From positions 2,092,680-2,156,679 of the forward strand of contig CM067379.1 of the NCBI GenBank assembly GCA_034510155.1: a stretch of DNA of 64,000 nt, in the 5' to 3' direction. Shown piece by piece: positions 42,375 through 55,600 of this stretch (positions within the stretch are counted from its first letter, which is position 1; each line of letters opens with the position of its first letter). The notes below the pieces were generated by a model. That model was not told the DNA's origin. It ran no database searches and saw only the letters and a list, made by a program, of their open reading frames with translations. Both the position numbers and the translations under genes were made by a program. Source of the DNA: Eucriotettix oculatus. Its lineage: Eukaryota; Arthropoda; Insecta; Orthoptera; Tetrigidae.

Positions 42375-42730
42375 AAAAAAAGTTCCATCCCCCCTTTTTC
42401 AATTCCCATCCTATGCTATTAAAGGGGAGTTGCCTGTTTCAGGATCAACCTCATGTAGCCTGTTAACAAAAAATAAAAAATAAACCCAATGCCCGACCTA
42501 CCTGATGCAGGTTTTCTAGGGTTTTCCCCCTGCTGCATCTCTTTAGGTGAAACACCACTAGGGTAGGATCCTTAAACCATAGCCCGGGGGCCCTAGTCAA
42601 CCCTTGCTAGGCTACCTTGCTCTACCTTCCGCATCCCCCCTTTTCAATTCCCTTCCTATGCTATTAAAGCGGAGGATCACCCTCATGTAGCCTGTTAACC
42701 AAAAAAAAATCATGTAGCCTGTTGTTGGAG
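42375..42730 (-). repeat. dispersed repeat family B, copy
   Basis: TTTCAATTCCCATCCTATGC, CCTGATGCAGGTTTTCTAGG, GGTAGGATCCTTAAACCATA and TATTAAAGCGGAGGATCACC, the reverse complement of 23,440-23,640. Confidence 0.78.
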
Positions 42731-43320
42731 GCGCTGCGAGAGTTTCTCGTAGACGCTTCAGCCCAGAGTGACTGCGGGGCTTACCTCATCATGCATGTCG
42801 GGGATGCCTCCTGCACTCTCTCTGGGTATTTTTTTATCAAAGTTCTCACACATGCCGAGACACCTTCACCTATTTTAGGAGGTATATGTACTGGGGTCAA
42901 AGACCTTGGGCATATGGCAAGAGTTGTCCGCTGATCCCATTGGATCAGTCGGGGGCCAACTGCCTCCTGAAATTGGTGGAGACACGGAGAAGGGAATGCT
43001 GCGTCCCCACAGCAAACTCGTCTCCCCCGTCATTCACAGGGAAGGGCGTGAGGGAGAATAGTAGCCACCCAATTCCCCCTCGACCTACCTCATGCAGGTT
43101 TTCTAGGTTTCCACCCCCCCCTGCATGACCTTTAGGTGAAACACCGCCAGGGTAGGATCCTTAAGCCATAGCCCTGGGACTCCCATAGTTAACCCTTGCT
43201 AGGCTTCCTTTGCTCTACCTTCCGCATCACCCCCCCTTTTCAATTCCCTTCCTATGCTATTAAAGGAGGGAGTTGCCTGTTCCAGGATCTCTCACCCTCA
43301 CTCATGTAGCCTAAAAAAAA
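42725..43320 (-). repeat. dispersed repeat family B, longer copy
   Basis: Starts GGCGCTGCGAGAGTTTCTCG (also at 53,827), then CTGGGGTCAAAGACCTTGGG, GGTGGAGACACGGAGAAGGG, CCTCATGCAGGTTTTCTAGG and GTGAAACACCGCCAGGGTAG. With the preceding copy it mirrors the tandem pair at 22,866-23,825 in the opposite orientation. Confidence 0.78.
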
Positions 43321-43635
43321 ATCTTGTGATATTCTTCCTGTTTCGTAGTTTTCTCCACCTACCCTGAACTCTGTCTCTCCGCATATCCCTGTTGTTATTC
43401 TTACCCCCGCCCCCTCCTTTTCTCTTTGTCCGAGTCCGCCCTTTGTATATTTTATTTTCCTCGCGCCTCGCTTATCCTTGAGACCCTCTGCCTGTTGTAC
43501 GCAAAACTCCTTCTCCTCCCCCTCCCTCCCCCGCATTCTTCCTCCATTGTCCACTGTAGTTATCCTTTGCCCCAGGGAGTTATTGTGTCGCCCTCTACTT
43601 GCTCTTTCAGCCGGACTAAGTAGGTCGACCTTGAG

Positions 43636-43637
<2 letters not shown>

Positions 43638-43682
<45 letters not shown>
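43638..43682. repeat. (TC)n microsatellite
   Basis: About 45 bases of TC. Confidence 0.9.
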
Positions 43683-43685
<3 letters not shown>

Positions 43686-43879
43686 GCTGGCGCCGATAAA
43701 AACCCAATCACTAGGAATTTATCTCATATCTCTGTGTGTGTGTGGAGTGGCTCATCGAGATTTTGGTCCCCTCCTCCTCCTTCCCCCCTGGCCAAAGTCC
43801 ACCTGATGACGTCATCTCTCTCTCTCTCTCTCTCTCTCACCTATATGCAGACGACGTATCTAACTATTTTTTTTATATA

Positions 43880-44275
43880 AAATCTCAACGTGGACGACAA
43901 CCAGAGATTATAAAACATGTCAAAGCTCTGTTGAACTATTTTAAATTATTTTTTTTAAAAGAAACACAAATCCTCGTGTTACAGAAAAATAAAATTCAAG
44001 TATCAAAGATTATAAACGATAACCAGAGATTATGAAACATGTCAAAGCTCTGTTGAACTATTTTAAATTATTTTTTTTAAAGAAATACAAATTCTCGTAT
44101 TACACAGAGAGACAGAAGAATAAAATAAAATTCAAGTATCAGAGATTATAAACGATAACCAGAGATAATGAAACATGTCCAAGCTCTGTTGAACTATTTT
44201 AAATTATTTTTTTTAAAAGAAATATAAATCCTCGTATTACAGAAAAATAAAATTCAAGTATCAGAGATTATAAAT
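43880..44275. repeat. about 130-bp tandem repeat, three copies
   Basis: GTCAAAGCTCTGTTGAACTA, TTAAATTATTTTTTTTAAA, ATAAAATTCAAGTATCA and GATTATAAACGATAACCAGA recur in order at about 43,919, 44,040 and 44,176. Confidence 0.85.
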
Positions 44276-45023
44276 GCTTGTACCCGTGGAGATAATCTCT
44301 TCAACCCGGCTGGAAACCAGAGACAAAATTATATATTATACACACACAATTACTTTATTTCAAACTTTATCTTTCGCCGTCGGATCTTTGAAAGTGGAAG
44401 GCAGAGAGGTTAGGCTTCTTAGGTTCGCCAAAGCCCCTTGTGCTCCAAAGTCGCTGCACATATTGCAACGTCTCTGTCTGTATATTAATTTGTGAATATT
44501 GTGAGAAGATCGTGAAGAGAGAAGAGACGAGAGAGATGATGATGATGATGACGATGACGTAATTAAATAGCGGCCCCGTATTTTTCTTTTTTGCGACCAC
44601 GCGATTTTTTTACGTCTGCGTAGAATGTCGCGAAGAAGCTTGATTAGTCAAGTTATGCAAAGTCTTTGACGACGTGTCGCGTGGTATCAGAATCTCTGGT
44701 GGGCGGGAATGCAGCAGCAGCAGCAGCATCATCAGCATCTGCATCAGCATCATCTCCATCTCCTCCTCCACTGCTGATGCGGCGAGCTCAAGGCACAGGT
44801 TAACCTCATCTATCTGCTCTCTTCTCTGCCTCGCTTTGCTTTGCTACCAATTTCATTTATTTACCAGTCTCTCCCCCTCATGTTTGCTTGCACTTATGTC
44901 TCTTGTTCGTATTTTTTATTTATTTATACATACAAAAACTATTATCCTAATATTTAATGTAAAAAAAACCAACTGTATATAATTTAATATATTGTGAATA
45001 GAAAACCACAGAAAGGGTTGTCT

Positions 45024-45063
<40 letters not shown>

Positions 45064-45560
45064 CTTGTCAGGACGTTTCGTCCGTAGCCATTATCAAGTG
45101 GGTCTTTCCTCTTAGCGTCTTCTTTACATATATATACAACCTAACATAACCTAACCTAACCGTTGTTGTGGTTCTTGTTGTTGTTGTCTTCTTCCGCCCT
45201 GAACCTCGTGTCGTCACCTTAACTATTGACACTAGAACAATGGTCCAAACAATGGCGAATCAGTGTATCAACAACCCCCCGTCACCATCCATCCCTACCA
45301 TTCACTCTAACTAAAAAAAAAACCTCTCCTTCATCTCTATCTAAACAATTCATTAATCCCTACAAAAACGGAAACCACCCACGTACCTACCCTCGGAATA
45401 ATCATGTTTGACTCAAAACTTATCCCCTGGAAACATCACATTAATTTTCTCCTCGCTCCAAAATCAACTAAAAAAAATTCAGAACTCTATATATATATAT
45501 ATATTCCCCCCTACTAAACAGAAAATCCGTCCCCTGTGTCCACCAGGAGCAGCACCACAA
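44276..45560. other. intergenic DNA without genes
   Basis: Contains (TA)n at 45,026-45,058 followed by a minus-strand GAAACGTC motif (45,072-45,099) and CCTAACCTAACC at about 45,150. A CAG/CAT-rich purine block lies at 44,709-44,770. No exon is supported. Confidence 0.5.
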
Positions 45561-45567
45561 TGTACTT

Positions 45568-46352
45568 CTCATTCATTATACAACCCACCTGGTCCTGGTC
45601 CTAGGGGGGTGGGGGGGAACAACAACAACAACAAACAGCCAAAAACCACATTCAACCAAAATTCAAACCAAACAAAACATTACAAACTCTCCCTGGCTGG
45701 TGCCTAAGAAATTCCGTCATCCCACCATAAACATCAAAATTCCCCCCCAATGTAAACTCAGTAATCTCCAAATCCATACAACAAACCTAATCAACAGCAC
45801 GCAAATCCATGACAATCCTCCTCCACATACCTCCACTAGCCTCAAAAGAAAACTAATCCTACTTTATGAGAAAATGTTAGGTTTGTTTATTTATTTTTGG
45901 CGAGTACCTGAGGAACGTGACTGTGTGTGTGTCAGTGAGGATTGTCAGGCAGTGAAGTGATTTTTTGGAGGAGATTAATGAGGATGTGTTGGTCATGATG
46001 GTTGGTAGAGTAGTGGTGGGGGTTAGGGTGATGATGATCAGGGGGAAGGAAGGAAGGATTAGTTTTCTTTTGAGGAGGATTATCATGGATTTGCGTGGTG
46101 GTTGAGTTGCTCGCTGTTGATTAGGTTTGTTGTATGGATTTGGAGATTACAGAGTTTACATTGGGGGGAATTTTGATGTTTATGGTGGGATGACGGACGG
46201 AATTTCTCGGGTACCAGCCAGGGGGAGAGTTTGTAATGTTTTGTTTGGTTAGAATTTTGGCTGCTGCTGTTGTTGTCCCCTCCCCCTCCAGCCATATGGA
46301 GGAGGCACAGGACCAGGACCAGGTGGGTTGTATTATGAAGGAGAGGTATTTC
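45568..46352. repeat. large inverted repeat (about 290-bp arms) upstream of ABCC4
   Basis: Arm 45,568-45,860 and arm 46,054-46,352 are imperfect reverse complements (for example ATACAACCCACCTGGTCCTG at 45,577 against its complement at 46,315-46,335). The loop is about 190 bases. The right arm ends about 80 bases before the ABCC4 start codon. No transposase or terminal duplication is recognised. Confidence 0.85.
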
Positions 46353-46433
46353 TTTCCCATGGCTGTAGCGTCTGCTCGGTTGGGTTCAGGCAACAGCGAG
46401 GAGGATCCTGATGCCTATCGCCAGCGGCCAGCC

Positions 46434-46639
46434 ATGGACGGCGGCAGCAGCAGCAGCACCAGCAAGAAGAAGGCGAGACCTTGTCACCCTCGAGCCCGGG
46501 CCAGCTGGCTGTCGGCGCTCACCTTCTGGTGGACGCTGGGCACCTTCGTCAAGGGCTACAAGAGGGACCTGGAGGACGACGACCTGTTCCAGCCGCTCAA
46601 GACCCACGAGTCTGGTCGCCTCGGGGACAAGCTGGAGAC
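46434..46639 (+). CDS. ABCC4: ABCC4 exon 1
   Basis: ATG at 46,434 in strong context (GCCAGCCATGG) gives MDGGSSSSTSKKKARPCHPR, then WLSALTFWWTLGTFVKGYKR and LEDDDLFQ, the MRP N-terminal elbow. The upstream in-frame ATGs lie in the inverted-repeat arm and were not chosen. An out-of-frame ATG at 46,411 would overlap the start. Donor GAC|GTGAGT, phase 2. Confidence 0.9.
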
Positions 46640-49600
46640 GTGAGTGATGTGATGTGATGACGGGTTGACCAGGGCCAGGACCAGCAGGGTCCATGACCAT
46701 GTTGCTGCTGTTTGCAGGAGCTGGCTGCTGGAGGAGCGGCGGGCGAGGAAGCTGAAGAAGTCTCCCAGCCTGCTGAGGGCGCTGATGAGGGTCTTTGGCC
46801 TGGAGCTCATCTGCTACGGCTTCCTGCTGCTGGTGACGGAGATCCTGGTCAGGTGAGTGGAGTGAGAGAGAGGCTGACGTCACCTCCTGGTCGAGTGGTT
46901 GATTGGTCCCTTTTCCAGAGTGGCTCAGCCGCTGTTCCTGGGCCACCTGATCCGCTACTTCACGCCGGGCTCAGGGGTGAGCAAGGACTCTGCGCTGTGG
47001 TTGGCCGCCGGCGTGGTCCTGTGCTCGGGCCTCAACATCGTGGCCATCCACCCGTACATGATGGCCGTCCTGCACATGGGCATGAAGGTGCGCGTCGCCT
47101 GCTGCTCGCTGCTCTACCGCAAGTCGCTGCGCCTCAGCAGGACGGCGCTGGGCGAGACGACGGTGGGGCAGGTCGTCAACCTCCTCTCCAACGACGTCAA
47201 CCGCTTCGACGTGGCCGCCATCTTCGTGCACTACCTCTGGATCGGCCCGCTGCAGACGGTCGTCGCCACCTACTTCATGTACCAGGAGGTGGGCGTCGCG
47301 GCGCTCTTCGGCATCGCGTCGCTGCTGCTCTTCATCCCGCTGCAGGGTGACTATATAGCGTACTCAACCAACCACCACACAAATAGTGCCTGCACAAATA
47401 TTAATGGGAAAACAATAAACTTAAAATAAATATCAATGGGAAACAATTAAATTCAAAATAAATATTAATGGGAAACAATAATTTAAAAATAAATATTAAT
47501 GGGAAACAATAAATTAAAATAAATATTAATGGGAAGCAATAAATTAAAATAAATATTAATGGGAAGCAATAAATTTAAAATAAATATCAACGGGAAAAAC
47601 AATAAATTTAAAATAGATATTAATGGGAAACTATAAATATTAATGGGAAAACAATAAATTTAAAATAAATATTAATGGGAATCAATAAATTTAAACTAAA
47701 TATCAATAGAAAACAATAAATTTAAAATAAATATTAATGGGAAACAATAAATTTAAAATAAATATTAATGGGAATCAATAAATTTAAACTAAATATCAAT
47801 AGAAAACAATAAATATTCATGAAAAACAAATTTAAAATAAATATTAATGGGAAGCAATAAATATTAGTGGGAAACAATAAATTTAAAATAAATTTTAATG
47901 AGAAACAATAATTTTAAAATAAATATTAATGGGAAACAATAAATTTAAACAATAAATATTAATGGGAAACAATAAATTTAAAATAAATATTAATGGGAAA
48001 CAATAATTTAAAAATAAATATTAATGGGAAACAATAAATTAAAATAAATATTAATGGGAAGCAATACATTTAAACAATAAATATTAATGGGAAACAATAA
48101 ATTTAAAATAAATATTAATGGGAAACAATAATTTAAAAATAAATATTAATGGGAAACAATAAATTTAAAATAAATATTAATGGGAAACAATAAATTTAAA
48201 ATAAATATTAATGGGAAACATAAATATCAATGGGAAAACAATAAATTTAAAATAAATATTAACAGGAAACAATTCAATATAAAATGAATATCAATGGGAA
48301 AACAATAAATTTAAAATAAATATCAATGGGAAACAATTAAATTTAAAATAAATATCAATGGGAAAACAATTAAATTTAAAATAAATATCAATGGGAAACA
48401 ATTAAATTTAAAATAAATATTAACGGGAAACAACAAACTGGTGGCGTGGCCAGGTGGAGCCAACCCGCCTCCTCGTGGCAGGGACGGCAGGAAACTCGCC
48501 GCGGTTGGAAAATAAATAAATAGATAGATAAATAAATATCACGTAGGACGACGACTGGATATGGATACGGGAGAAAACCGTTGTAAATACCAAAGCATCC
48601 GTACATCACTACTTAGGTTAAGTTTTAATTAAATAATGTTTCATTGAGATACATATGAAGCAGTTGTAAATCAAACTTGGCGGGGAAAAGTGGGAGGGGG
48701 GGGGAGGAGGGAGTGAGGGGGAAGATGTTGTTATTTAGATTTATTGTTGTTGTTTCCATTAGGACCTCAATTGAGGAAATAGGAGGATACGTACGTCATA
48801 CATTAAAAATTAAAAATGGACAAAATGAAGTACATAATTAAAGACAAATAATGTTAAAATAAATTTTATTAAAAGAAAATGTATACAGACAAAAGTCAAT
48901 ATAAAGACAACACAGGGGGACACACACACACACACACACACACTGAGAAACACGCATTGGAGGAGTTTTGAACTACTTGGACCAGGAAGGAAACTGTCCT
49001 TGCTCCAGCTGCTATATACATGAAACAAATATTTAGATTTATTGTTGTTTCCTTTAATCCTCGATTGAGGAAATAGGAGGATACGTCATACATTAAAAAT
49101 GAACAAAATAAGGTACATAATTAAAGACAAGTAATTAATAAAAGAAAATGTATGTAGACAAAAGTCGATATAAAGGCAACAGGGATTAAGACACTAGACG
49201 TTAGGGCCTCGCGGTTGCAGGTTACCTGGGGAAGAAGACGTCGACGTACCGGCTGAAGACGGCCATCAGGACTGACGAGAGGGTCCGCCTCATGAACGAG
49301 ATCATCAGCGGCATCCAGGTGATCAAGGTGTACACCTGGGAGAAGCCCTTCGCCCTCCTGGTGAAGCAGGCGAGGAAGTGAGTACCGCCGCCCCTGATGA
49401 CCCTTGATGACCCGCCTTCACCTGACCTCACCGTGTTTCCTTCTCGTCCGCAGGCACGAGATCAACATCATCAGGATAAAGTCCTACATCAGCGGCGTGA
49501 TCCTGTCCTTCATCATGTTCTCCACGAGGCTCTCCATCTTCCTCACCATCCTGGCCTTTGTGCTGCTGGGCGGCACTCAGGACATCACCGCCGAGAAGGT

Positions 49601-52600
49601 GAGAGCCCCTGGTCCTTGGTCCTGGTCCTGGTCCTCAGTCAGCGGTCACCGTCACAGGTCACCCTTGTTCGCAGGTGTTTGTGCTGACCTCCTTCTACAA
49701 CATCCTGCGGCAGACGATGACCGTCTTCTTCCCTCAAGGCATCACCCTCGTCTCTGAAGGCTGGGTTTCCGTCAAGCGCTTGGAGGTAAGTCTCCCTCCC
49801 TCCCGTCCAGGAACGTTCCCCCGCCCCCCCTTGACGCCGCCGTGACGTTGCAGAAGTTCCTGCTGTACGAGGAGACGGCCAAGCTGCTGCCGCCCACGCC
49901 GTCCAAGATGGCGGACGACCCCCAGGCGCTGGAGCTGCAGCCGCTGACCAACGGCGTGGTGGAGGTGAGCAGCAAGGCCGCCGAGATGAACATGCTGCGC
50001 TCCAAGGTGGTGGGCGTCAAGCTGACGGACGTGACGGCGCGCTGGAAGGACGCGGACAACACGCTCAGCGACGTGACGCTCTCCGTCGGCTCGGAGCAGC
50101 TGCTGGCCGTCATAGGGCCCGTGGGCGCCGGCAAGGTGGGTGAGACAGCCATCAGCCAGCCCTAGCTCCTCTCAGCCCCAGCTGACAGACCTCCTCCTCC
50201 TCTCCCCGCAGACGTCGCTGCTGCACGTGATCCTCAAGGAGCTGCCCGCGTCGAGGGGCGGCGTCGACGTGTCGGGGCGCGTGTCGTACGCGTCGCAGGA
50301 GCCGTGGCTGTTCGCCGGCTCCGTCAGGCAGAACATCCTCTTCGGCCAGGCCTTCGACCGCGACCGCTACAACCGCGTGGTGGCCGTGTGCGCCCTCAAG
50401 AGGGACTTCCAGCTGCTGCCCTACGGCGACAAGACGGTGGTGGGGGAGCGCGGCGTCTCCCTCAGCGGCGGCCAGAGGGCCAGGATCAACCTGGCCAGGG
50501 CCGTCTACGTGGACGCCGACGTCTACCTGCTGGACGACCCCCTGTCGGCCGTCGACGCCCACGTGGGGCGGCACCTCTTCGAGGACTGCGTCAGGGACTT
50601 CCTGCGCCACAAGGCGTGCGTCCTCGTCACGCACCAGCTGCAGTACCTCAAGAACCTCGACCACATCCTGGTCCTCAACAACGTGAGTGTCTTTCCCAAT
50701 CCCGTGTGACCACCCGCGCCCCGAGGCTGAGGGCCCACAGTCACCGTCACCGTCGCTTGCCCGCAGGGTCGCGTGGAGTCTGAGGGATCCTACGGGGAGC
50801 TGCAGGAGACGACGCGCAGCTTCACGAGGCTGCTCAAGGACAAGGAGGTGCAGGAGGAGGAGGACGTCACCGCGGAGGACGCCAGCAGCCTGTCCCGCAG
50901 CTCGGCCAGACTCTCCATAGGGGTCCGTCGCCTCAACTACTTGGCCTGCTGTACACGTGTGATACACTTTACACTGAGGCTTTGACCGGGAAAGGGTAAA
51001 GTAGGAGTCAGGGGGTCGCGCAGAAATTACTTCACTGTTAGTCAGCACTTTATATGGTACATTATAATATATTTTATTATAAATATTTCATTTGCAGCCA
51101 GCAGCACAAAGACAAAAGAGTTGGGACTTTTAGGACAAAGGGTGACGCTGAATAATCTTGTAAGGGCACAAACACGTCTATTTTGGCCACCCCTCCGCCA
51201 CCTTTCTCAGAACGGGCTAAGGAGGGGGGGGATATCGGGTTTAGCCATAGGCTGGCCAATAGGAACAAGGAAGGGAGGAAACGTTTACCGTCGTCTCCGA
51301 GACAGACACTTGTGGTAAAGACGGCGAGAGGGAGACGTGGATGGTCCTGTTGGCGCCACAGAACAAGCGGCGTCCGAGAGTTCCAACTCTTGGCTTTGTG
51401 CTGCTGGCTGCAAATGAAATATTTATAAAATATATTATAATGTACCATAACTTCTTTCTTTCTTTCTCCATGGCTCTAGAGCCCGTAGAGGGGGGAGGGG
51501 GGGGCCCGGGTTGCTGTCACCTTGCATGACACACGTTCCGAGTTTGGAGAGTGACACACACACACACACACATAGATCCTCCAGCCCCAGCAGTCTTAAT
51601 CCCCATCTCCGCCTATGCCTGGGTTGTGAGGAGGCAGCGGGGACTAGAGGCTAGCCACTACACCACCACAGGAGGTCGGCCTTAGCTCTTCACCATTTCC
51701 GAAAACTGCCAACTTTAGTTTCCTTAGCCTATTTATGAACCGAGTCATCTCTATTCCTGCAGGCGAGGAATTGCAACCGCATGTCGACCTATTTATGAAT
51801 GAAAATTTTCCCATGCATGTCTGTGCGTTAACTCCAGTTATTATTTTTTTTCTGTGCCTTACTTTCAGTCTTTTTTTCCCTCTTTTTCCACTTATTACTT
51901 GCCTCTCTCTTTATCATTCAACCTGAAATCTGTTCCTTTTCTCCGTGCATTCATTTTTTTCCCCTCCAACATCACTTATCTCTATTTACCTTTACTAATA
52001 TTTCTTCCTGCTTTATTACAATATTTTATCTACAAATATTTCCTTGCACTTATTTTTTTTACTACTATAACTAACTGCTTTATTATAATTTTTTATCTAA
52101 AAGTATTTCCTTGCACTTATTTTTTAACTACATTATTATTTTTTTTAATCTGCACTATGACTTTTCCCTCTGTGAACATAATTATTGCTACTCGGGCAGC
52201 GTAATAACTAGAGTAGGACGGCCCGGGCAAGGAACAGGAATTTACTTACGGCTAATATAAGGGAGAATATTATGGCGTTATATGTGTGCGAAACGTGGAG
52301 ACGATAGGAGTTGCTGGAAAGGAAAAGGATAGGAACCTTTTGAAATGTGTTGCTGTAGGAGAATGAAGTGGATAGGGGTGACTGACCAGGAAGAGGGGTA
52401 GAGCTAAACAATACGGAGGATGTTGACCAAGGAAAGGGGTCACGAGGGTCTCCTTGGCAAGTGAACCAAGGGTGCGAGGGCAAGCGATGGAATATGCCAA
52501 GTAGATTAAGGAAGATGTGGGATGTGCTAGGTGTAAGGAAATGAAAAGGCTTGCACAAGAGATAGGTTAGCCTGAGAGGGGAGGGGGGTTGAATACCACA

Positions 52601-55600
52601 ACAACACAACTTTTATTGCACGTTTTTGACCTCATTTACAGCTTAATTTAACACGTGCAGGTTTTTCGTGATCATTTTTATTTATCGGTGCAGCCTTCGT
52701 GATTCAAATCCACCAGAGATTTTTTAATAATAATTCTTTCTGGTTCTCCTCTCTCTCTCTCAGTCTCTCTCCTCTTTCTTCCCCCTCCCCCATTTTCACA
52801 CATTTGCGCAGTTGCAGAAACGTCGTTGATTCGTATCATTTGAAAAATTTAAAAAACATTTAATTTGAGGTGACACTCTGTTGCCAATCTGGAAGTGTTG
52901 TTATCCCCCATAAACCAGGGTTTGTGAGACTGCGAGTCCTTTGTTGGTCTGCGGTGGCAAATCGCTCCTCGGTATTAACACAGCCGCACTCGTAATAGAA
53001 GCCCCCGTTACGGTCTCAAGGTCGCAACTTGCGACTTTTGGAAAACTGTCGCTCCTCGTTCACCTGCAATATTCCAACAAGCTACCGTAGGTTACGGCTT
53101 TAACGCACGATGACGGGAGACTCGCTTTGTAACGAGATGTCGTCCTTTCCTGCCCTGGCAGAGCTCCACGTCTGTGAACGTGGACCACAACCAGCCGGAG
53201 CCCGACGAGGTCGCCGAGATGCGCAGCTACGGCAGCGTGGGCAAGAAGGTCTACGGCGCTTACCTCTCAGCCGGGGGCAACTGCTGCGTCATCTTCTCCA
53301 TGTTCTTCCTCTTCTTCCTGGCCCAGCTGACGGCCAGCGGCTCCGACTACTGGCTCACTTACTGGTAAGAGGCGCACTTCACTTGGCTACCCATCTCTTA
53401 GACTGAATGTAATTTTATTCCTATTTAATTAATGTAAATGTGACGTCACGTCTCCCTTTCAAGACTTCATCAGCACTTCACACCTTGCCTGAAAATATCA
53501 TGAAATGTATTGAAGTATTTACATTGCAGGAATTTTGTGTCTTGGACTGACTCTGTCCCTCCCTCCCTCCCTCCCTCCCTCCCTCCCTCGATGGTTATGG
53601 TCCAAATTCCTGCCACGTAAAAAAACACTTCAATACATTTCGTGATCTTTTTGGACGAGTGAGGCGAGGTGTACGTTGAATGATTGCCATTATTTTTATT
53701 TATTGTAACACTTTTGTTGTTTCTTTAAATTATATCCATTTTATTTACCTGTAAACTTGCAGCCGGGAAGTTGCTTTAGAAATTATTTATCAAATCTTGA
53801 TAAATGAATTGAGTTAATGTACTATGGGCGCTGCGGGAGTTTTCTCGTAGGCAGCATTGCTGCTTCACCCCCATAGTGACTGCGGGGCTTACTGTGATGT
53901 ACTATATATATTTATATGATTTTTCAGAATGAAAGTAATTTGTGGTCAAGCAAGTTCTTGCTTCTCTTATCGTGAAACAGGATATTTTTGCGCAGAAAAT
54001 TTTTGATTTACTTCAAAGTGGGGACACGTGAAGGTCAGAGTTCCTCAGGGTTCCATTTTGTGATACTCTGTCATAGATGTATAGTTTGAGTGCATTATGT
54101 AAGTCAGCAAGTTCACCTAAATAAGTACACGCAAAGGTGAATTTGTCATATATATTTCGGTCTGTTAGGACAACACTGACCGTGTAATGGTTTAGTTCCT
54201 CTCGCCACCCTGTCTGATTATAACCTCGAGAGGAAGAGTAATTTGGCACTAGCTTTCGTTACGCCCAGGATCAACGTGGAGGAGCGGTTCTCGAGGGACC
54301 AGAAGCTGCCGCCGGGGCGCGACGACGCCTCCTTCAACGACACGTACGACGCCGCCTCGGAGGAGGGGGGCGACGCGGCGCACCGGTCCTACCGGGAGCT
54401 GTGCATCTACGTGTACACCGCCGTGGTCGTGGCCGTCGTGGTGGTGACCCTGGTGCGCTCCTGCCTCTTTGTGGTGGTCTGCATGAGGGCGTCCATCAAC
54501 CTGCACAACCGCATGTTTGAAGCCGTGACGCGGGCCACCATGTACTTCTTCAACACCAACTCGTCAGGTGAGGACATTATTGGTTATTGTTGTTTCAACT
54601 CTGAGATCTGATCTTCACTTATGCAGAGAGTAATTGTCACCCCCCCTCAGCCAATCAGATGCTGCAAATTTGACCATCTGCTGGAATGTCGAAGGAACAA
54701 TACCTCTGAAACCCTGGACTTGCTTTCCAGTGACGATCTTCAAATTCTTCTCCTTCTTCTTCCTCTGCTTTGGTTGTGCGAATATAAATATAAAAGAATT
54801 GCAATTTATTTCCTGTAGTGATAGGAAAGAGCCGACCTCCTGTGGCGTAGTGGTTGTTTTGTTTTTTTTTGCAATAAATCGTACGATTCTGAATTAAAGT
54901 TGTAAATGCAGGAGCACTTTAACATAACTGAGCTGTCTCGAGGAAGTCCTGCAGGTTTACCGCGCTGCCATCAAAAGGAAAAGGGCGGCAAGTCTTGAGA
55001 AATCGAGGGATGAAGTTTCTTTGGAGCTTCGACATTTACATAAATCCCTTATCTGTTTGAAAATGGTTTTATCCACTTCCAAGAAATATGAATTTGCCTT
55101 CATACATTAATTATAATACATTTATTTGTGAAATATTTTCAAAGGTCAAACATTTTTACCAACTTACTGCCTTTCTACTTTGGACAGCAGTGTAACGGTA
55201 AGCCTCAAAAAAAGATTTTTTTTTTGCCAAATTTGCACGGTCTCTTCCTCCCCCTTGTGCTGTATTGCTCTGCTCTCCTCGGCGCAGCTTACTGCTTGAA
55301 AAACCCTTTTCCATCGGTTTGCAGGGAGGATCCTGAACAGGTTCTCCAAGGACATGGGCTCCATCGACGAGATGCTCCCGCAGACCATGGTGGACACCCT
55401 GCAGATAGGCCTGGGCCTGATAGGCATCATCACGGTCGTGGCCGTGGTCAACTTCTGGCTGCTGCTGCCCACGTTCCTCATCGGCGTCGTGTTCTACCTG
55501 CTGAGGATCTTCTACCTGGCCACGTCGCGCAGCATCAAGAGGCTCGAGGGCACCAGTGAGTGTATTATATTTCCCTTTGAGAAAAGGTCAAGGTCATTCT

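Noticed and set aside
45140..45166. CCTAACCTAACC telomere-like units
   Set aside because: Only two to four units; an interstitial trace with no positional meaning.
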